7,888 bases of DNA, taken from Candidatus Parcubacteria bacterium (GTDB taxonomy: Bacteria > Patescibacteriota > Minisyncoccia > Phycocordibacterales > UBA6065). The notes beneath the pieces were generated by a model that had not been told where the DNA came from, did not search any database, and saw nothing but the letters and a program-made list of their open reading frames with translations. Location of the stretch: assembly GCA_019661795.1 (NCBI GenBank), contig JAIFWQ010000014.1, forward strand, positions 1 to 7,888. The letters are read 5' to 3'. Both the position numbers and the translations under genes were made by a program. Below are positions 5,799 to 7,888 of the stretch, one piece after another; position 1 is the first letter of the stretch, and every line of letters starts with the position of its first letter.

Positions 5799-6059
5799 AT
5801 GAAGATCACAAAAAAGATTTCGCTCTTGGTCCTCGGCATAACAGCTATCGTCTGCTCGAGGGCGATGTTCTTCTTCTTTAACGATCCCGAGGGCCCGAAT
5901 TTGCTTATAGTTATCGTGACCGCTGTAGTTATCTATTTCACATCCTTGGCGATATCTATGTTCTATCCTCGAACAAAGCAGGCGGACCTTAAAGGACTTT
6001 TGCTACAGATTCTTATTCAGGTATTGATCGTCGCTGGTTTGTATCTTTGTTTGAGCTAA
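5799..6059 (+). CDS. Small three-helix membrane protein, hypothetical
   Basis: This 86-aa product is very hydrophobic, with three predicted membrane helices: about 6-27 (KISLLVLGITAIVCS then MFFFF), 34-56 (NLLIVIVTAVVIYFTSLAIS) and 64-86 (LKGLLLQILIQVLIVAGLYL). The loop NDPEGPN joins helices 1 and 2. A basic loop (PRTKQADLK) before helix 3 suggests it is cytoplasmic. I do not recognise a named family; it resembles small conserved membrane proteins of Parcubacteria, but that is an impression. The start is chosen from the -10 box 6 nt upstream, which implies a leaderless message. It lies 40 nt after tRNA-Gln, has its own promoter, and converges on the minus-strand gene at 6141. No clear terminator of its own is seen. 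Confidence 0.72.
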   Translation: MKITKKISLLVLGITAIVCSRAMFFFFNDPEGPNLLIVIVTAVVIYFTSLAISMFYPRTKQADLKGLLLQILIQVLIVAGLYLCLS

Positions 6060-6100
6060 AGTTCCGACATCGTCCCGGACGGCCGACGACGAAATTTCAG

Positions 6101-6129
6101 AATAAAAAAACCGCACATACTATGTGCGG
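6101..6129 (-). terminator. Intrinsic terminator of the 162-aa hypothetical gene
   Basis: CCGCACA/TGTGCGG form at least 7 pairs (arms match over 9 positions around a single base) between 6111 and 6129. On the minus strand the stem runs straight into T7 and ATT. It lies 11 nt past the TGA stop at 6141. On the plus strand no T tract follows, so it would not be an efficient terminator for the converging 5799-6059 gene. The tail is identical to those of the terminators at 346 and 1018. Confidence 0.92.
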
Positions 6130-6140
6130 TCGTGAAGAAT

Positions 6141-6629
6141 TCAAGCGACTGATTTGATCCGAGGCAATTCGGCAAGGCTCGCGATAAAATCCTTCAGGGG
6201 GATCTTGCCGTTCTCCGTTTTGACGCTTAGACACTCTTCTTCGATCGGCGTAAGGCGGATCGGCTCTCCTGTTTTCGCCCGTTCTTTTACCCAGGCGATG
6301 CTCTCTTGGAGATTAAGGGTCCGAGGTATGACGATACGCTTCCACAGGCCGACTCGCATCGATTTGCGAATGAACCGGTAGTAGGAGCCTTCTCCGCCTC
6401 GGTATTCGAAAAGGACGCTCGCCTTGCATTTTTTTCCATTGCAGAGAACGATCTCTGCCCTGCTTTCGATCAAAGCCTCGGCGATAGAGTCCCCGTCGCG
6501 CCAGCCTTGTCTTTTGCTGTAAAGGAGCTTGCAGAAGTCCTTATAGGAGATACTTGTGCCCGGGCGCACAAGATGGAACATGTTCTGGAGGAATTCAGGT
6601 AGGGTGATTTTTATCTCTTTCGTGCTCAT
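6141..6629 (-). CDS. Hypothetical 162-aa soluble protein
   Basis: I do not recognise the family. The 162-aa protein is basic and soluble, with no signal peptide or membrane helix. The N-terminal 60 residues (TLPEFLQNMF, SISYKDFCKLLY, SIAEALIESRAEIV) look helical. Residues 61-100 are rich in basic and aromatic residues (NGKKCKAS, YYRFIRKSMRVGLWKRIV), which would suit nucleic-acid binding, though this is only a composition argument. It forms a complete one-gene unit: promoter TTGACG-16-TAGATT, Shine-Dalgarno AAAGGA 4 nt before the ATG at 6629, TGA stop, then terminator. It is divergent from the DUF3850 gene, with a 102-nt shared upstream region holding both promoters. It has no detectable similarity by eye to the 160-aa hypothetical at 1073 despite similar size and promoter. 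Confidence 0.78.
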   Translation of the reverse strand: MSTKEIKITLPEFLQNMFHLVRPGTSISYKDFCKLLYSKRQGWRDGDSIAEALIESRAEIVLCNGKKCKASVLFEYRGGEGSYYRFIRKSMRVGLWKRIVIPRTLNLQESIAWVKERAKTGEPIRLTPIEEECLSVKTENGKIPLKDFIASLAELPRIKSVA

Positions 6630-6633
6630 AAAA

Positions 6634-6675
6634 TCCTTTCTGGCTTTAATCTACACTTAATAAGGCATTCGTCAA
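6634..6675 (-). promoter_or_regulatory. Promoter and ribosome-binding site of the 162-aa hypothetical gene
   Basis: On the minus strand, TTGACG (6675-6670) and TAGATT (6653-6648) are separated by 16 nt, with TG directly before the -10. The predicted start is near 6641, giving a leader of about 12 nt that carries AAAGGA (6639-6634) 4 nt before ATG. It is divergent from the promoter at 6720-6725. Confidence 0.65.
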
Positions 6676-6719
6676 AGAGGATTGCATCGCTTTCCCTACC
6701 ACATCAAAATAAAGGGCGC

Positions 6720-6725
6720 TATAGT
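6720..6725 (+). promoter_or_regulatory. -10 element of the DUF3850 gene, probable leaderless start
   Basis: TATAGT (5 of 6) ends exactly 6 nt before the ATG at 6732, so the message probably begins at the start codon. No Shine-Dalgarno is present and no clear -35 is seen. GGGC (6714-6717) and GCCC (6728-6731) flank the box as a short inverted repeat that could be an operator. Confidence 0.55.
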
Positions 6726-6731
6726 TAGCCC

Positions 6732-7004
6732 ATGAGAAAAATTGAAAAGAAAACCTGGCCTGAATATTTCCAAGCCATCTTCGAGGGCAGGAAAACCTAT
6801 GATCTCCGTCTGAACGATTTTAAGGTCGATGAGGGCGATATTCTCGTCCTCAAAGAATGGGATCCTGAAACCAAAAAATATACCGGCCGGGAGATAGAGA
6901 GAACGGTCGGTTTCGTAAGAGGCTGGAAGATAGATGAATTGACCCAATTTTGGCCTCGGAAAGACATCGACGACAAAGGGCTTCAGATCATTTCCCTGAA
7001 ATAG
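6732..7004 (+). CDS. DUF3850 / ASCH-like (PUA-fold) RNA-binding domain protein
   Basis: This is a 90-aa single-domain protein. The opening IEKKTWPEYFQAIFEGRKTYDLR (residues 4-26), then LNDFKVDEGDILVLKEWDP (27-45), TGREIER (51-57) and the closing GLQIISLK match the DUF3850 pattern within the ASCH/PUA superfamily. ASCH domains are thought to bind RNA and are linked to translation or RNA modification; the exact substrate of DUF3850 proteins is unknown. Length is normal for the family. The ATG at 6732 is chosen from the -10 box 6 nt before it. It leads a plus-strand group with the YdeI-like gene 66 nt downstream, no terminator between them, and is divergent from the 162-aa hypothetical gene. Confidence 0.88.
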   Translation: MRKIEKKTWPEYFQAIFEGRKTYDLRLNDFKVDEGDILVLKEWDPETKKYTGREIERTVGFVRGWKIDELTQFWPRKDIDDKGLQIISLK

Positions 7005-7070
7005 ATGTTTATTCGATAGAGCCGGATATAGAGATAAGGACCGTAGCGTCTGTGGCATTTTCAAAGCAAG

Positions 7071-7655
7071 ATGAACCCCAAAGTCGATACATTTTTAAGC
7101 GAGGCCAAAGAGTGGCGGAAAGAATTCGAGAGATTGAGAGCGGTCGCGCTCGACTGCGGGCTGACCGAAGAATTGAAATGGGGCAAGCCTTGCTATATGT
7201 TCGAGAAAAGCAACGTGCTCATACTCCAAGGATTTAAAGAATCCTGCGCGCTTCTGTTCTGCAAAGGCTCTTTATTGAAGGATCCCGAGGGTGTTCTTGA
7301 AAAACCTGGCGAAAATACGCAGGTGGCTCGACGGATCCGGTTCACCGATGTCCGGGAAATAGCCGAAATGGAACCCATCCTGAAAGCCTATATCCGCGAA
7401 GCTATCGAAGCAGAAAAATCCGGCTTGAAAGCAGATATTAAAAAGAATCCGGAACCTATTCCCGAAGAATTTCAAAATAAATTAGACGGGATCCCTGCCC
7501 TGAAAACCGCCTTCGAAGCATTGACGCCGGGGCGGCAAAGAGCGTACATCCTTTATTTCTCCGCGCCCAAACGATCCGAAACGCGGGAATCGAGGATCGA
7601 AAAATGTATAGAGCGGATCCTCAAAGGAGAAGGATTGAATGATCCGTTACGATAA
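7071..7655 (+). CDS. YdeI/DUF1801 family protein
   Basis: This 194-aa soluble protein combines an N-terminal DUF1801/YdhG-like domain (about 15-115: LRAVALDCGLTEELKWGKPCY, then LILQGFKESCALLF and VARRIRF) with a C-terminal YdeI/OmpD-associated domain (about 129-188: PIPEEFQNKLD, ALKTAFEALTPGRQRAYI, SAPKRSETRESRIEKCIERI). Length matches the two-domain YdeI family. Bacterial members have been linked to resistance to antimicrobial peptides or bacteriocins, but the biochemical activity is unknown, so only the family call is safe. The ATG at 7071 has only a weak purine-rich site (AAAGCAAG) upstream. The 66-nt gap from the DUF3850 gene shows no convincing promoter or terminator, so co-transcription is likely. 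Its 3' end overlaps the next gene by 17 nt and carries that gene's ribosome-binding site. Confidence 0.92.
   Translation: MNPKVDTFLSEAKEWRKEFERLRAVALDCGLTEELKWGKPCYMFEKSNVLILQGFKESCALLFCKGSLLKDPEGVLEKPGENTQVARRIRFTDVREIAEMEPILKAYIREAIEAEKSGLKADIKKNPEPIPEEFQNKLDGIPALKTAFEALTPGRQRAYILYFSAPKRSETRESRIEKCIERILKGEGLNDPLR
7624..7629 (+). promoter_or_regulatory. Ribosome-binding site of the terminal membrane-protein gene
   Basis: AAGGAG lies 9 nt before the ATG at 7639, within the last codons of the YdeI-like gene. It is a strong site at an ideal distance, and it decides the start of the overlapping gene. Confidence 0.7.
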
Positions 7656-7888
7656 AATCGGTTGTAACCTTCTGCCGCTCGCCATCGTTATCATCGGTAT
7701 GAAAAATCCATTCACTCGTGCCGCATCGGCAGCCCTCTATATAGCCTGCGTCGTTTTAGCTATAAATCGCATAACGTCTTTTGCCGGACAGAATGAGACT
7801 CTCTTTATTCCTATGGCCATGCTAAGCCTCTTCGTGCTGTCGGCTGCCGTTATGGGATTTCTTTTCGTCTCGGAGCCGTTGCTCCTCT
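7639..7888 (+). CDS. Hypothetical membrane protein, 5' fragment
   Basis: An open frame of 83 codons runs from ATG at 7639 to the window end without a stop. It begins MIRYDKIGCNLLPLAIVIIG and contains hydrophobic segments at about residues 8-20, 33-45 (AALYIACVVLAIN) and 60-83 (FIPMAMLSLFVLSAAVMGFLF), so it is an integral membrane protein with at least two or three helices in the visible part. No family is recognised. It overlaps the YdeI-like gene by 17 nt, with a strong AAGGAG site 9 nt before the start, and so is very likely translated from the same mRNA. Confidence 0.8.
   Translation, partial: MIRYDKIGCNLLPLAIVIIGMKNPFTRAASAALYIACVVLAINRITSFAGQNETLFIPMAMLSLFVLSAAVMGFLFVSEPLLL

Noticed and set aside
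6070..6089. Possible plus-strand terminator TCGTC/GACGA after the membrane-protein gene
   Set aside because: Only a 5-bp stem with a poor interior, followed by CGAAATTTC rather than a T tract.
7005..7070. Separate promoter for the YdeI-like gene (TATAGA near 7027)
   Set aside because: No -35 at a suitable distance and no extended -10, so expression from the upstream gene's promoter is simpler.
6732..7655. Toxin-antitoxin pair
   Set aside because: Neither DUF3850 nor YdeI is an established toxin or antitoxin family, and the 66-nt gap is not the usual tight overlap.
1..7888. CRISPR array, insertion sequence, prophage, retron or defence island
   Set aside because: No direct repeats with spacers, transposase, integrase, reverse transcriptase or known defence domains were seen on either strand.

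Overview
The window looks like a piece of a small-genome bacterial chromosome, most likely from the Candidate Phyla Radiation (Patescibacteria, Parcubacteria-like). This is inferred from the type of small proteins present, a tRNA gene without an encoded CCA end, short intergenic gaps and probable leaderless mRNAs. No marker gene proves it. The standard code (table 11) fits, since TAA, TAG and TGA all act as stops. Nothing points to a phage, plasmid, insertion sequence or CRISPR array.

Layout. Positions 1-5552 are read entirely from the minus strand. They hold a 5'-terminal fragment of a secreted Excalibur-like protein (1-272), a standalone ATP-dependent DNA ligase adenylation domain (362-970), an unrecognised 160-aa protein (1073-1555), an ABC-F ATPase (1640-3118), a DEAD-box RNA helicase with an RGG-type tail (3124-4680), a one-helix SHOCT-domain protein (4805-5059) and a YbhB/PEBP-like protein (5070-5552). 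A tRNA-Gln(CUG) gene (5688-5758) and a three-helix membrane protein (5799-6059) follow on the plus strand. An unrecognised 162-aa protein lies on the minus strand (6141-6629). Divergent from it, a plus-strand set holds a DUF3850/ASCH-like RNA-binding protein (6732-7004), a YdeI/DUF1801 protein (7071-7655) and an overlapping membrane protein cut by the window end (7639-7888).

How the genes work together. The clearest functional unit is the DEAD-box helicase plus ABC-F pair. They are 5 nt apart, with the ABC-F ribosome-binding site inside the helicase 3' end, and they lie behind a strong sigma70-type promoter (TTGACT-17-TATTAT) and a leader with two hairpins. This suggests coordinated production of two ribosome- or RNA-acting ATPases, as in a cold or translation-stress response. 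PEBP-SHOCT form a second tight pair just upstream with no terminator in between. DUF3850, YdeI and the terminal membrane protein look like one transcription unit.

Signals. Three minus-strand genes end in hairpin terminators with the identical tail GGTTTTTTTATT. Two plus-strand genes have TATAGT exactly 6 nt before ATG and no Shine-Dalgarno, the geometry expected of leaderless transcripts. Two other genes share a TTGAC(A/G)-16-TAGA(G/T)T promoter. I do not see a convincing undescribed multi-gene system. The best leads are these expression signals, the OB-less ligase with an altered motif V, and the atypical second ATPase half of the ABC-F protein.
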